Source of the DNA: DASPJR01 sp035628505
GTDB lineage: Bacteria; Planctomycetota; SZUA-567; H5-PLA8
DNA: 64,000 nucleotides
Direction of reading: 5' to 3'
Assembly (NCBI GenBank): GCA_035628505.1
Contig: DASPJR010000088.1
Span: 62,001-126,000 of the forward strand
Each line of letters opens with the position of its first letter. Position 1 is the stretch's first letter. Below are positions 1 through 11,800 of the stretch, piece after piece. The notes under the pieces are model-generated. The model saw only the letters and a program-made list of their open reading frames with translations, was not told the origin of the DNA and ran no database searches. The position numbers were made by a program, and so were the translations under genes.

Positions 1-28
1 CGGCCTCGCGAATGTTCAGGACGCTCAT
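1..28 (-). CDS. 5' end of an unidentified gene coupled to the ubiquitin-like gene (cut by left edge)
   Basis: The minus strand reads ATGA at 28-25: the ATG of this frame (28-26) overlaps the TGA stop of the ubiquitin-like gene (27-25). Only nine codons are visible, encoding MSVLNIREA. The overlap is the same coupling style used for sigma/FecR in this window, which supports a real translationally coupled gene. Nothing can be said of its function from nine residues. By analogy with bacterial ubiquitin-like operons it could be an E2-, E1- or JAB-like partner, but that is inference only. Confidence 0.5.
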
Positions 29-339
29 GCGCAGCCTCGGCCGGCTTCGTGGACAGCGCGTCCGCCAGCCGTGATCTCCGGCTGAAGTCGAAGCACATCG
101 CCATCTTTTACGCTGGCGCTCTGCAGCGTTTCTTCATCGAGCAGCTGGCGGCCGCTGGCCTTGTGGTGGAATTTGTAGCTCATGAGCTGCCCATCGGGAC
201 TGTGCCGCGGCAGGTTCATGCGTTCGACAAGCAGCACAATGATGCGGTTCACCGGCGCCGCGCGCGGCAGATTGACTGTCACCTTCTTGTTGCCGGTGGC
301 ATCCCAGACTTCAACATTCATGCCAGCTTCATCTGCCAT
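25..339 (-). CDS. Small ubiquitin-like (YukD/EsaB-type beta-grasp) protein with Gly-Gly and a C-terminal tail
   Basis: 104 residues. The start is ATG at 339, with AGGAG 10 bases upstream; an in-frame TTG at 372 has no good ribosome-binding site. The pattern is that of a beta-grasp ubiquitin-like fold of the YukD/EsaB class: an opening strand NVEVWDATGNKKVTVNLP, a helix region APVNRIIVLLVERMNLP, then YKFHHKASGRQLLDEETL and the closing SVKDGDVLRLQPE. Gly92-Gly93 is followed by 11 residues (RAVHEAGRGCA). In ubiquitin-like modifiers such a tail would have to be removed by a peptidase to expose the diglycine. YukD/EsaB proteins of type VII secretion are the alternative, but no ESX gene is visible. 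The gene follows the zinc-ribbon gene by 38 bases and its stop overlaps the next start. The fold call is moderately secure; a role in conjugation is inference. Confidence 0.65.
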   Translation of the reverse strand: MADEAGMNVEVWDATGNKKVTVNLPRAAPVNRIIVLLVERMNLPRHSPDGQLMSYKFHHKASGRQLLDEETLQSASVKDGDVLRLQPEITAGGRAVHEAGRGCA

Positions 340-377
340 CTCTGGTGCACTCCTTCTGGTAAGCGTGTTCAAGGACG

Positions 378-1448
378 TTAAAGAGTCTTTATTGCATCAA
401 TGGGCCCGGCGAGTTCGCTTTCGGCGACGTACCAGCGGCCTTCTCCCCGAATCAATATTTTTCGAAATGCGCGCTTTTCGGTCCTGCGAATGACAAGGTA
501 GACAATGGCGAAAATCAACGGGCTGATCACAAAAACAACGATCCAGGAAGGATAGCTCGTAAAGGTGATGTTTGCCTCGACCATGGCGACGCCACCGTGT
601 TCGCTGATTGACTTCACTGAAGTGAGCTCGGCACTGCGGGCATGGCTGCTCGGACCCGTGAACACCGATTTCCAGTACGCCTTGAAAGATTCGACATCCT
701 TTATGTGAAACTGTCCGGCTTGAGATGGGATTTTCGGGTCGTTGAAAGTAAGGCTCGGCACCGGACCAATGTTCCGTGCCGACGGAGCCAGACACGCGAA
801 CGCGCGCTCCGCGCGGTTGGTCGCAACGGCCGTATAGAAGCCCTTGAAGGCATGATGCGCTGTTAATGCGCCCGCAATCTTGTGCGTGATACTGTCGTTG
901 TACCAGGACACACACACCGGAATCACAAAGATCAGGGTGCCGAGGATTCCGAATACGCCGAACGGAGCGCCATTGTCGCCTTTCAGCACGATGCCCGATA
1001 CGATCGACATCAATGACAGTCCGAGCAGGCCCATGAGGACCTTGGTCTTTGTGGAAAGCAACGCACCGGTCAACTCTGCATCGGCTGCCACTGCTTCCGG
1101 ATTTGCGCTGTATTTTTGAACCTCAGCAACGCGCGCCTCAAGCAGCTGCCGCTGCTGCTCGGCGTTCAATTCACCTGCGATGGATTGCCGGCAAAGCGGA
1201 CAGATCGCCGAACCGGCAGGGATCTGTTCGGCACACGCAGGACACTCGGTCATCTGTTGAGCGGTGACAGGCGGCGAAGAAATCGCGGGCGAATCTCGCA
1301 AGACAGCAGGTCCAGGCGAACCTTTGTCATCAGTGGTGCTCGGTGCCGTTAACTCTGCCCCGCAGACGGCACAGAGAACCAGACCACCGGCATTGAGATC
1401 ATGTACGCGAAACGTTTTTCCACACTGGCATGAGACAGTAATTGGCAT
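378..1448 (-). CDS. Double zinc-ribbon, multi-pass membrane protein of unknown function
   Basis: 356 residues. The N-terminus carries two zinc ribbons: CxC..CxxC at about residues 7-30 (CQCGKTF, CAVCG) and CxxC-x10-CxxC at about 69-85 (CPACAEQI, CPLCRQ). Two membrane segments follow around residues 135-182 (MGLLGLSLMSIVSGIVL and GILGTLIFVIPVCVSW). Then comes a soluble domain of about 110 residues, a third membrane segment near 300-320 (WIVVFVISPLIFAIVYLVI) and a short C-terminal tail. It lies directly upstream of the ubiquitin-like gene on the same strand and probably shares its transcript. Zinc-ribbon plus membrane architectures are common in Planctomycetota without assigned function. The ribbons look mononuclear, not RING-like, so an E3-type role is not supported by sequence alone. 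Confidence 0.75.
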   Translation of the reverse strand: MPITVSCQCGKTFRVHDLNAGGLVLCAVCGAELTAPSTTDDKGSPGPAVLRDSPAISSPPVTAQQMTECPACAEQIPAGSAICPLCRQSIAGELNAEQQRQLLEARVAEVQKYSANPEAVAADAELTGALLSTKTKVLMGLLGLSLMSIVSGIVLKGDNGAPFGVFGILGTLIFVIPVCVSWYNDSITHKIAGALTAHHAFKGFYTAVATNRAERAFACLAPSARNIGPVPSLTFNDPKIPSQAGQFHIKDVESFKAYWKSVFTGPSSHARSAELTSVKSISEHGGVAMVEANITFTSYPSWIVVFVISPLIFAIVYLVIRRTEKRAFRKILIRGEGRWYVAESELAGPIDAIKTL

Positions 1449-1737
1449 ATGAAAAAACCTACTTTTCTAACAGGGTGCACAGCATTTTTTATATCAATAA
1501 ATAGACTACTAGTTGCCACAAAGTATTGCAACCACTCAAATATATAGAATAAAAAGTAAACGATACTTTTGTATAAGTTATTGCTATGCAACAGCTTAAG
1601 CTTGCGTAACAGGCCAGGCACAAGGCGCTGCACCTTATGCGCGATTGTTTAAGGCAGTCTCGCACACTCAATTGCGTAGATTCCTAAGTAACTTTGAATA
1701 TTTAGTTTTAGGCTTCTACAAAGACCTGCCGAAGTAT
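1449..1737. other. AT-rich intergenic stretch
   Basis: This 289-base gap between the LamG gene and the zinc-ribbon gene is much richer in A and T than its neighbours. It must contain the promoter of the zinc-ribbon/ubiquitin-like operon (minus strand) and the 3' end of the LamG transcript. Several TATAAA/TATATA-like words occur, but no single promoter stands out. No convincing gene was seen. Confidence 0.5.
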
Positions 1738-2688
1738 TTACTTAAGCAGTTCAATCTTTGCCGAATCGTGAAGCGCCTTGATTTCAGCATCGCTTAGCGC
1801 GCGATTGAAGACTGCGAGTGCGCCGAATTTTCCGCGCGTCGCTTCATAAAACATGGAGCCTCCCGCGTAGCGCGCACCGATCGTAAAATCGGAGCCAGGA
1901 ATCCTGGACTTTGCATGCGCTTCGGGATCGTAGCGGAAGATTCCACGTCCGTGATAGAACGGATTCATTCCACGGTCTTTGCCGTCCGGACCTTCTTTGG
2001 TGAAGTAGCGGTCGTTGCGCTTGTCTTTCACGGGATCCAGTTCGCGCACATCCAGCACGCCGTTGATGTACGCGCGGATATATTTTGAGTCGTACGTAAA
2101 TGCCAGCGTGCACCATTTCTCTTCGGGAATTTCCTGCTTCGAAGCCGCGTAGTCCGCGCACCACGGCAGCGCACTGCCGTCCGCCCGGCGCGTTACGCCG
2201 CCCTCGCTGGAGATGTGCGGCGTCAGCTGGCGGTTGCCGCCATACGCAGGCATGTGCATCAGCATGGCATACTGCCGCGTGCCAGTGTCGTCGTGAGCGC
2301 CTTTTCCTTCGCTCCACATTCCGGCGATGGTGCGGCTCTTGTTCACGTTGACAATGCGCACGACGGTGAACATGGTCACCTGCGCATCCTTGCCGCTGAT
2401 GTTGAGATCGCCCGTTTCCGCATACGGGATGCGAAAATATTGCTTGCCATTCATTTCCGCCGAATACCCGGAATACGGACCGCCTTCAACGCGCGGAATA
2501 GGCCCGCCGACCTCAAGCAGCGGGTGCTTTTCCTTTGTACCGCTCGACACGCGCTGGCCGGGCTCTTCACCGAACGTCCAGAAGGCAACGAGATTCGGCG
2601 TTTTTTCAACCACCGACCGGTCGCCGACGGGTTCAGCCGCTTGTGCAAGCACCACAAACGCCACAGCAACGGCGATAACGTTTTTCAT
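1738..2688 (-). CDS. Secreted LamG/concanavalin-A-like domain protein
   Basis: 316 residues. A strong ribosome-binding site AAAGGAGG lies just upstream of ATG 2688. Residues 1-18 form a signal peptide (MKNVIAVAVAFVVLAQAAEP). The rest fits one LamG/concanavalin-like lectin fold: the opening LVAFWTFGEEPG is typical of Planctomycetota LamG proteins, and a later stretch EEKWCTLAFTYDSKYIRAYINGVLD matches the common 'W..L.fTyDg..i.lYvNG' signature. The C-terminal FGALAVFNRALSDAEIKALHD is the usual closing strand of this family. It probably binds carbohydrate or takes part in extracellular matrix; no catalytic residues were recognised. It lies downstream of the giant repeat protein but beyond a terminator, so it is probably transcribed separately. 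Confidence 0.8.
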   Translation of the reverse strand: MKNVIAVAVAFVVLAQAAEPVGDRSVVEKTPNLVAFWTFGEEPGQRVSSGTKEKHPLLEVGGPIPRVEGGPYSGYSAEMNGKQYFRIPYAETGDLNISGKDAQVTMFTVVRIVNVNKSRTIAGMWSEGKGAHDDTGTRQYAMLMHMPAYGGNRQLTPHISSEGGVTRRADGSALPWCADYAASKQEIPEEKWCTLAFTYDSKYIRAYINGVLDVRELDPVKDKRNDRYFTKEGPDGKDRGMNPFYHGRGIFRYDPEAHAKSRIPGSDFTIGARYAGGSMFYEATRGKFGALAVFNRALSDAEIKALHDSAKIELLK

Positions 2689-2819
2689 GTGCTCAGCCTC
2701 CTTTGATCACCTGTGCCAGAGCGGCAGTTCAAGCTGCACAGTACTACTTACAAAGCGGAACCAGCTTTGACCATCGATACGATGGTTAAAGTTTCCTGCA
2801 TGCATGTTGCTATCGGGAG

Positions 2820-2877
2820 AAAAAAGGCGCAGGCAAACGATGCAGCCAGTCAGTTCCTGGCTCCACCATTTGCCTGC
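2820..2877 (-). terminator. Intrinsic terminator of the giant repeat gene
   Basis: Reading the minus strand just after the stop at 2896: a perfect 9-bp outer stem (GCAGGCAAA at 2829-2837 pairing with TTTGCCTGC at 2869-2877), a perfect inner 6-bp stem (2844-2849 with 2857-2862), then GCC and a run of six T (complement of 2820-2825). Confidence 0.85.
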
Positions 2878-2895
2878 AATTTCACGCTTTGAACT

Positions 2896-5800
2896 TTACC
2901 GCTTGCCGTCTTTCGCCTGGCCGGCATTCGGCGTTGCATCGTACGATTCGGTCTGGATGGTCTGGTAAATCGCGTTGTTGAAGTAGATGCGTACTGGAAG
3001 CATCAGCGTCTTGTCTTTCACCGGCGTGTTGGTCAGTCCGTACGGCTGCAGTGTTGAGACCAGGTCTGCCTTCTTCAGTGAGATGCGGAACTTAATCGAG
3101 CGTGCCTTCTCGCCGCGCGTACGCATCGACAGATAGTCTGTGCTTGTCAGAACGCGGCCCTTCGGATTCAACGTAAAGCTTCTCGTGACGCCTGCCACAT
3201 CCATGATGCAGGTCTGCGTTCCCAACGTGAAGCCATCGGGCACGCCGAAAGTTCCGCTAAGTGTCAGCTTGTCATTGCTCGTGCGCACAAAATTAAGCTT
3301 GATGAGCAGCTTCGCATCGAGGAGCAGTTGCGGCGGCGGAGCCGTGGTGCCGAATGGCGTTTCCGAAGCATTCGTGGACGACGATCCCGCGACCACTTCG
3401 ACCGAGTCCGGGAAGCCATCGTTGTCGCTGTCCACCTGGACAGGGAACGGCAGCGCACCGCCTCCGCCGCTGGCCACCACCAGCATCGTCAGCGTCGCGC
3501 TCGTTGAGAGTTTCGCGCCGTTAGTGATGACCACGGTCACCTTGTACGTACCGAGCGATGTGTAGGTGTGCGTCGGGCCCGGCAGCGTGCTCGTCGAGCC
3601 GTCACCAAAATCCCACGCGTAGGTCAAACTCGAGGGCACCTGGTCGGTTGCGCCCAGCGCGAACGATACTGGCGCGCCAGGAGTGGCCGGATTGGGTGTC
3701 GCCGCAGGCTGGGAAACAACGACCGGCGCGACGGCTGTCACGTTCAGTGCGACAACACTGCTAACTGTCTTGAAGTTCACGGTATCGTTCGGCGTGAACG
3801 TTGCTGTCAGCGGCTGGCCGTTACCGGTTCCAAGAATGGTGCCGCTGGCGGGCGAGTACTCGAACGTTCCCGGCACATCCGCGGTCGCATTTAGTTGCAG
3901 ACCGCTTAAAGCCGTGCCCGTCTGTATATCCGCCGGAGTAGCCCACGTGATGACTGGCGCTGCTTTCTGCACGTTAATCAGCACCGTTGCAGTGATTGTG
4001 CTCGGCTGAATCGTGGAATCGGCTGCAGTGAACGATACAAGCAGCGTCTGATTGGCGCCGGCATTCAGCACCGTTCCGATGGCAGGCGTGTAGGTGAATG
4101 TGCCAGGCGTGTTGGCGCTCGCGTTCAATTCAGCGGCACTTAGCGCAGTGCGGTACAGGATATCAGCCGGATTGTTCCACGTAATCACCGGCGTGGCGTG
4201 CACCGTCAGTGTAAAGAGCTGCATGTCATCGACCGGCACACCATTGCTCGCCGTAAAGATAAGCGTATACGTCCCGGACGTTCCCGACGCGGGCGTTCCG
4301 GAGAGTTCGCCTGTGAGAGCGTTGAACGTCATGCCTGCCGGAAGGGCGCCGCTCAGGCTTAGTGCCGGCTGCGGAGAACCCGTTCGGACAACCGTGAAGT
4401 TGCCGGCACTTCCGATCGTGAAGGCCACATTGTTGCCGCTGGTAATCGCCGGCGCCTGGTTCACGGTCAACGTGAACGCCTGGGTGGCGACAACTCCTAC
4501 TCCGTTGCTGGCGCTGAAGGTCAAATTGTAAACCGCCGCCGTCCCGGCTGCGGGCGTGCCGCTGAGAACGCCGGTCGCGCTGTTGAACGACAGCCCGGAC
4601 GGAAGCGTGCCGGAGAGGCTTAACACCGGAGCCGGCGAACCATCCGCTGTGACGCTGAAGCTTCCGGCAGCGCCGACCGTAAACGCTGCGTTGTCGACAC
4701 TCGTAATTCCAGCCGGCCGGTAAACCGACAGCATAAAATTCTGAATCGAGTCCGGTCCGATTCCGTTACTGGACGTGAACACGATCGGGTAATCCCCGCC
4801 GGTGCCCGCCGCGGGAGTTCCCGACAGCAGTCCCGTCGCCGGATTGAACGTAACGCCTGTGGGCAGCGCGCCGCTCTGTGAGAGCGTCGGTGCTGGTTCG
4901 CCGAGCGAAGTGACACCGAAGCTGCCGGCGGCACCTTCGGTGAAGATCGTGCTGGCCGCGCTGGTGATCGAGGCCGGTTGATTGACGATCAGGCTGAAGT
5001 TCTGAATTGCTGCCGATCCCACTCCGTTGTCAGCGTTGAGCGTGAGATTGTACGTGCCTCCCGTTCCTGTCGCTGGATTGCCGCTCAGCACGCCGGTGGC
5101 CGCATTGAAGCTTACGCCCGTCGGCAGCGTGCCGGTCAGTGTGAGTGCTGGAGCCGGCGATCCGCTGGCAGTCATCGTGAAGCTGTTTGAACTGCCTACC
5201 GTGAAAGTCGTGGTGTTGGCGCTGGTGATCGCGGGGACCTGGTTGACCGTTAACGTAAAGTTCTGAACATGCGGCGTGGCAACGCCGTTCTGCGCCGTGA
5301 ACGTCAGCGGATACGTTCCAGCCGTGCCCGCCGCAGGCGTTCCGCTCAGCACGCCTGTAGATGCATCGAAGGATACGCCATTGGGCAACGTGCCGGAGAG
5401 GCTCAGAAGAGCGGCGGGGTAACCGCTGCGCGTCACGCTGAAGCTGCCGGCCGATCCGACCGTGAATGTCGTATTGTCGGCGCTGGTCACCGCCGGCGCC
5501 TGTTCGACCGTCAGCACGAAATTCACCACAGAATCCGAACCGACGCCGTTCGCTGCCGTGATCGTGAAGTTGTACACGCCGCCTGTTCCGGCTGCCGGCG
5601 TGCCGCTCAGGGTGCTGCCAACAAAGGTGACGCCTGTGGGCAGCGGACCTGTCAGTGTGAACGTCGGCGCCGGCACGCCAGTCGCGGTGACCACGAAATT
5701 GCCCGCAGTCCCCACCCGGAAGGTTGTCGCCGTACCGCTCGTGATATTCGGAGCCTTGTTGATAACCAGGGTGAAATTCTGCACGGCATTGACGCCGACG

Positions 5801-8800
5801 CCGTTGGCTGCAGTGAACGCGATATCGTAGCTGCCGGAGGTTCCCGCCGCTGGAACGCCGCTGAGCACCGGCGAGTTGAACGTGATGCCGTTGGGCAGCG
5901 TGCCAGTCATCGTGATCGTCGCCGCCGGCGCAGCGGAGGCCGTAACCGTAAAGCTTTCCGTGTCGCCTTCAGTAAAGCTGATCGTGGCCGGACTCGTGAA
6001 GTACGGAGCCTGGTTCACAATCAGTGTAAAGTTCTGCACAGACGGCGAGCCGACGCCATTCTGGGCGGTGAACACCGGCGAGTATGTTCCAGCCGTTCCC
6101 GCGGCTGGCGTGCCGCTGAGGATTCCGGTCCCGGCGTCGAAGGAGACGCCCGTCGGCAGACTGCCGGTCATGCTCAATGTCGGCGTAGGCGAACCGACCA
6201 TCGTAATTGAGAAACTGCCGGACGTGCCATCCGTGAAGGTCGTTGTATTAGCGCTGGTGATCACGGCAGCCGTATTGATCGTCAGGACGAAAACCTGCGT
6301 ATTCGTACCGACTCCATTATTGGCTGTGAATGAGAGGTTGTAGTCACCCACCGTTCCGATCGCCGGTGTACCGCTGAGCACGCCCGAGGCCTGATCGTAA
6401 CTGACGCCTGACGGAAGCGCGGCACCGCCGATCGTTATGGTCGGGGCCGGCGTACCGGTCGCGGTGACAGTGTGGCTGCTGAACACGCCCACAGGGAATG
6501 CGACTGCCGCGGCGCTGGTGATCAGCGGGCGTTGATTGACAACAAACGTGAAATTCTGCGTCGTGCTGCCGCTGCTGTTGACAGCGGTAAAGATGAGATT
6601 GTATGTGCCGACCGTTCCAGCCGCCGGCGTGCCGCTCAGGACGCCAGAGTTCGTGTCGAACGAAACGCCCGTCGGCAGGTTGTCGCCGCTGCGCGAGAGA
6701 ACGGGTGTCGGCGTTCCGTTGGTATTGACTTGGAAGCTTCCGGAGACTCCGACGGTGAACGCCGTCGAGCTTGCGCTGGTGAAATCCGGCTTCTTGTTGA
6801 TTGTCAGTGTGAAGTTCTGGTTTACCGATGTCACCGAATTGGTCGCCGTAAACACCAAGTTGTAGACGCCGACTGTCGCCGGGCCGGGCGTTCCACTGAG
6901 CACGCCCGAGCCGTCCAGCGTGAGTCCTGCCGGCAGAGGCGTACTGGTGATGACCGGCGTTGGCGTGCCGGTGGTCAGCACGGCAAAGCTGCTGTTGACG
7001 CCGACCGAGAAGATCGTGTTATCCGCGCTGGTGAATGCCGGCGCCTCGTTAATGGTCAGAGTGAAGCTCTGCACGGCATTCGATCCCACGCCGTTGCTCG
7101 CGGTGAAGACCAGGATAAATGTTCCGGTTGCAGTGGGAGTACCGCTCAGCGTGCCTGTGCCCGGATCGAAGGTAATCGTTCCCGGCAGCGCCGCGCCGGA
7201 AATGGCAAGCGTCGGTGCAGGAGATCCTGTCGCGGTCACGTTAAAGCTACCCAGCGAGCCTACCACGAAGGTTGCATTATTGGCGCTCGTAACGGCCGGC
7301 GCCTGATTGACCGTCAGCGTGAAATTCTGCGTGACGGTCAGACCGACGCCGTTCTGCGCTTCGAAAACAAGATTGAACGTGCCGGCGGTGCCCGGCGCGG
7401 GTGTTCCGCTGAGCACTCCTGAAGCCGCGTCAAAAGTCACTCCTGCCGGCAGAGCCGCTCCGATCTGATTGAGCGTGGGAAGCGGGAAGCCCGTGCGCGT
7501 CACCGTGAAGCTGCTGTTCGTTCCGACGGTGAAGGTCGCGCTGGTTCCACTGGTGATCGCGGGAGGCTGGTTAACCACCAGCGAGAACGACTGCGTCGCG
7601 AAGGGATTGACGCCGTTGATTGCACGCAGGTTCAGCGGGTAAACGCCGCCAGTTCCCGCCGCCGGTGTACCACTCAGCAGACCCGCGCCTGTCAATGTCA
7701 CGCCCGTTGGCAGCGTGCTGACGGTTGAGAAGGTCGGAGCCGGAGTACCGCTGGCCGTCACGTTGAAGCTGCCGTTTGTTGACGTCACAAAGGTAGTGGT
7801 GTTGGCGCTGGTAAACGCCGGCGCCTGGTGGACCGTGAGCGTGAAATTCTGCGTCGCCGCCGTTCCGACTCCATTGCTGGCCGTGAATACCAGACTGTAC
7901 GTGCCGTTTGTATTGAGGTTCGGTGTCCCGCTCAGGATACCTGATGCGGGGTCAAACGTTACCCCGGCCGGAAGAGCGGCGGACTGGCTGAGCACTGGTG
8001 CCGGGAATCCCGTCTTCGTAACAGCAAAGCTGTTGGTGGAGCCCACCGTGAAGATGGTGTTGTCGGCACTGGTGATGGCTGGCGCCTGGTTCACTGTAAG
8101 AGTGAAATTCTGTGTGGCATTCGAACCAATTCCATTGCTGGCGGTGATGACAACCGGGTACGTGCCGCCCGTTCCCGCTGCGGGGGTTCCGCTGAGTACG
8201 CCGGCCGCTGAAAGCGACACGCCGCTGGGCAGCGTGCTGCTGGTGCTGAACGTCGGCACGGGTGTTCCCGTGGCGGTGGCGGTGAAGCTTCCGGCGGCTC
8301 CGGCGATAAACGTGGTCGACGTTCCACTCGTGATGGCCGGTGCCTGGTTGATCGTCAGCGTGAAGTTTTCGTCGACCGTATTCAACACGTTCGTTGCGCG
8401 GAAGACGATGTTGTAGACGCCGTTGCTATTGACCGGCGGCGTGCCACTGAGAACGCGTGTCGCTGAATCGTAGCTGAGACCCGAGGGCAGCGTCGACTGA
8501 AGAGTTACCGACGGGACGGGGAAGCCATTGACCTGCAGCGTATAACTGTTGGATACGCCTGTCAGGAAAGACGTGCTGGTCTGCGCGAAGCTCGGCGGCT
8601 GCTGCACAGTCAGCGTGAAATTCTGCGTGGCGTCTGCGCCCACGCCATTCTGGGCAACGATCAGCAGCGGGTAGCTTCCGCCGGTAGTGGCCTGCGGCGT
8701 GCCGCTTAGCACACCGGCGGCGGAGAGCGTGACTCCCGCTGGCAACGTGCTGTTCGTGAAGAACGTCGGGACCGGCGTTCCGGTTGCCGTAACCGTGAAG

Positions 8801-11800
8801 CTGCCGGCGTTGCCTGTCTCGAAGGTCGTGGATGCAGCGCTTGTGATAGCGGCAACCTGTCGCACAGTGAGTGTAAAGTTCTGTACAAAATCAGGACCCG
8901 CGCTGCTGCTGGCCGTAAACGTCAGATTATAGACGCCATTCGTGTCGGTTGCCGGCGTGCCGCTCAGGACGTTTCCAGAGAAGCTCAGGCCGGAAGGCAG
9001 CGTCGCGCCACCAATCGCGATGGTCGGCGTCGGCCGCCCGGTGGGCACGACGGTAAAGCTGCTCAGCGTCCCCGTGGTAAAAGCGAAATTATCGGCACTC
9101 GAGATTCCCGGCACCTGATTGACCACGACGGTAAAGCTCTGCGTGGCATCCGCACCCGCGTCGCTGGAAGCCGTAAAGGTGACGGTGTAGTTTCCCGCCG
9201 TGCCGGCGGCCGGCGTGCCGCTCAACACGCCCGTGGCCGGCACAAAGGTCAGGCCCGAAGGCAGCGTGCCGCTCATGCTTAGTGTGGGTGTGGGCGAGCC
9301 GGTCTTAGTGACAGTAAAGGAGCTGAACGCGCCTACGGTAAACGTGCTCGTGTTAGCGCTCGTGATCGCCGCAAGCTGCTTGACTGTGATCGAGAAACTC
9401 TGCGGTGCGGCTGAACCGGCGCTGTTCACGGCATTGATGGTGAGCGGGTAAATTCCCGGGGTCGCGGTGGTGGTTCCACTGAGCAACCCGCTGCCCGGAT
9501 CGAACGTGAGACCCGCGGGAAGTGTGCCGCTGATCGAGAGCGTCGGGGTCGGGATGCCGACGGCGGTCACGGTGAAGTTTCCAGCGACTGTCCGTGTAAA
9601 GTTCGCGCTGGCGGCGCTGGTGATCACCGGCACCTGGTGAACATTCAGGACGAAGTGCTGGGTGGCATTTGTGCCGACGCCGTTGGAGGCGGTGAAATCG
9701 ATGTAGTACGTGCCGCCGGCAGTGCCGGCCGCAGGCGTTCCGCTGATCACACCATTTGAGTACGTCACGCCAGTGGGCAGCGTGACATTTGCGGCGCTCA
9801 GCGTCACCGGCGTCGTGCCGACGGTGGTCACTGTGAATGAGCCGGCCTGGTTCATGATGAACGTGGCGCTTGCAGCGCTGGTGATTGACGGCGGCTCGTT
9901 AACGGTCAGCGTAAAGTTCTGTGTAACCGGTCCGCCCACGCCATTGTTGGCACTGAAGACCAGATTGTATGTTCCCGACGAGCCCGACACAGGATTTCCG
10001 CTGAGCGCGCTGCCGTTGAACGTGATTCCCGCAGGCAGTGCCGGCGTCGACGAGGAGAGCGTGATCGTCGGTGCCGGAGGTCCGCTGGCCGTGACGTTGA
10101 AGCTGTTGGCGTTGCCGACTGTAAACGTCGTGCTGGTGCCGCTCGTGAAGAGCGGCGCTTTGCCAATATTCAGAGTGAAATTCTGGAAGGCGTCGAGGTC
10201 CGCGCCGGCGCTCGTGGCTTTGAAGACGAGCGCGTAAACGCCAGCCTGGGCGACGGTAGGCGTTCCACTCAACGTACCGCTGGTCGGATTGCCCGCCGCA
10301 CCCGGAGAGAACGTTACGCTCGCCGGAAGCTCCGGCGTCGAGCTCTGCAGGCTCAGCGTTGAATTTCCGGTGCCCAGCGCCGTGACGGTGAAAGTCCCGG
10401 CCTGTCCTCCCACGAACAACGTGTTGTCGGCTGAGGTGATATTCAGCGTGGCCTCGATAGACATATCGTTGCCCGTTCCGCCCGTGTATCTCAGCCTGAA
10501 GTTTTTTCCACCTAGATTAATAGAATTGTTGTTCGCCACGCCGTTGACCGTGCCGGTGATAGCGTCGGCGGCATCATTGGTAATCAGCACCAGTGGCGTA
10601 CCGTTGGTCACGTTGAATCCAGCCGCCAGGTTGCCAGTCATCAGCGCGCCGGCGCCGAATGTCATGCTGCCGGTCAGGTTGATGTTTCCATACTGGCCCG
10701 CCGAGTTCCCGTTCAACGTCGTATTCAGCGTGCCTGACGCAGCGATGCTCAGGTTGCCGGTCACATTCAAGGTCTGCGTTCCGAGCGATAGCGTGCCGAA
10801 GGTCGCGGATGTACCGTTTGCCGTCAACGTTCCGCCGAATGACGCATTGCCGCCGCTGATCGACAGGGAGGGAGCGACAGAAATCACGCCGATGCCACCG
10901 GTGCCAGTCAGGCTGATCGTGCCCGGCTGCTGGTTGGTGACGCCGGCGCCATTGCGGATCTGGGCCGTGAGCAGGCCGGTTCCAAGCGTTAGAATGGCGC
11001 CGCCGCTGGTCGTAATATTTCCTGCGCCCGCGTCGCGTTCGGCGTTGATCACACCGTTGGCGAGCACGTCGTTGGCGATGAGGGTCAGCGAACCATTGTT
11101 GGTATTGATGTGGGCATTGATAAGGATGCTGCGGCCGGCCTGCAGCGTCAGGCTTCCACCCGCCGGCGAGGTGACGGTAATCGGGTCGCTCACCGTGATG
11201 TCATTATTGGCCTGCAGGACCACGGACGTTCCGGCCAGGAGCGAGCTGGTAATAAAGGAGGGGGGAATTGTCAGTGTCTGTGACTGCTTGAAACGGTAAG
11301 TGTAGTTCTGGCCCCTGGAAGAGCCGCCGCGGACAATTCCGCTCTGCACGGCCCCATCCGTATCGTTGATGAACGTGGCGATAATGGACTGGCTCACCGT
11401 GTCTTCAAAGACGCGGTTGAGCTGCGTGAAAGCCCCGCCGCCGACGATGCTGTTCAGCGTACTGATCGGACCGAAACCAGTTACCGTCTGGCCTGTCTTG
11501 CCGTTCACCCAAGTCGCCGCGCCCGCTCCGCCATTGCTGCCGTTCTTGAAGTTGGGCGTGACCAACACGTAGTCGCCGTTGCTGAGCACGACCGGGTTGC
11601 CCATCGAAGGAACAGACACGCCTGTGAAGAAGTCCGTTGCATTCTGAAACGTTCCTACATTGTCGCGGTGAAACGGGCTGGACGTCGCGGTCGCACCGAT
11701 CACGCTATTCGTCGCGGAGATCGCGCCCGAAATACCCGTGGTGCCACTGCCCCAGGTTGCGGCTCCCAGACCGTTGTTCCAGTTATAGGAGCCGACCACG

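Noticed and set aside
378..1448. Zinc ribbons read as a RING-type E3 ligase for the ubiquitin-like protein
   Set aside because: Each ribbon has only four cysteines in mononuclear spacing; the cross-brace pattern of a RING is absent.
4190..10450. Regular 260-bp periodicity considered as a CRISPR or satellite array
   Set aside because: The period encodes protein repeats in an intact frame, units are diverged at DNA level and there are no spacers.
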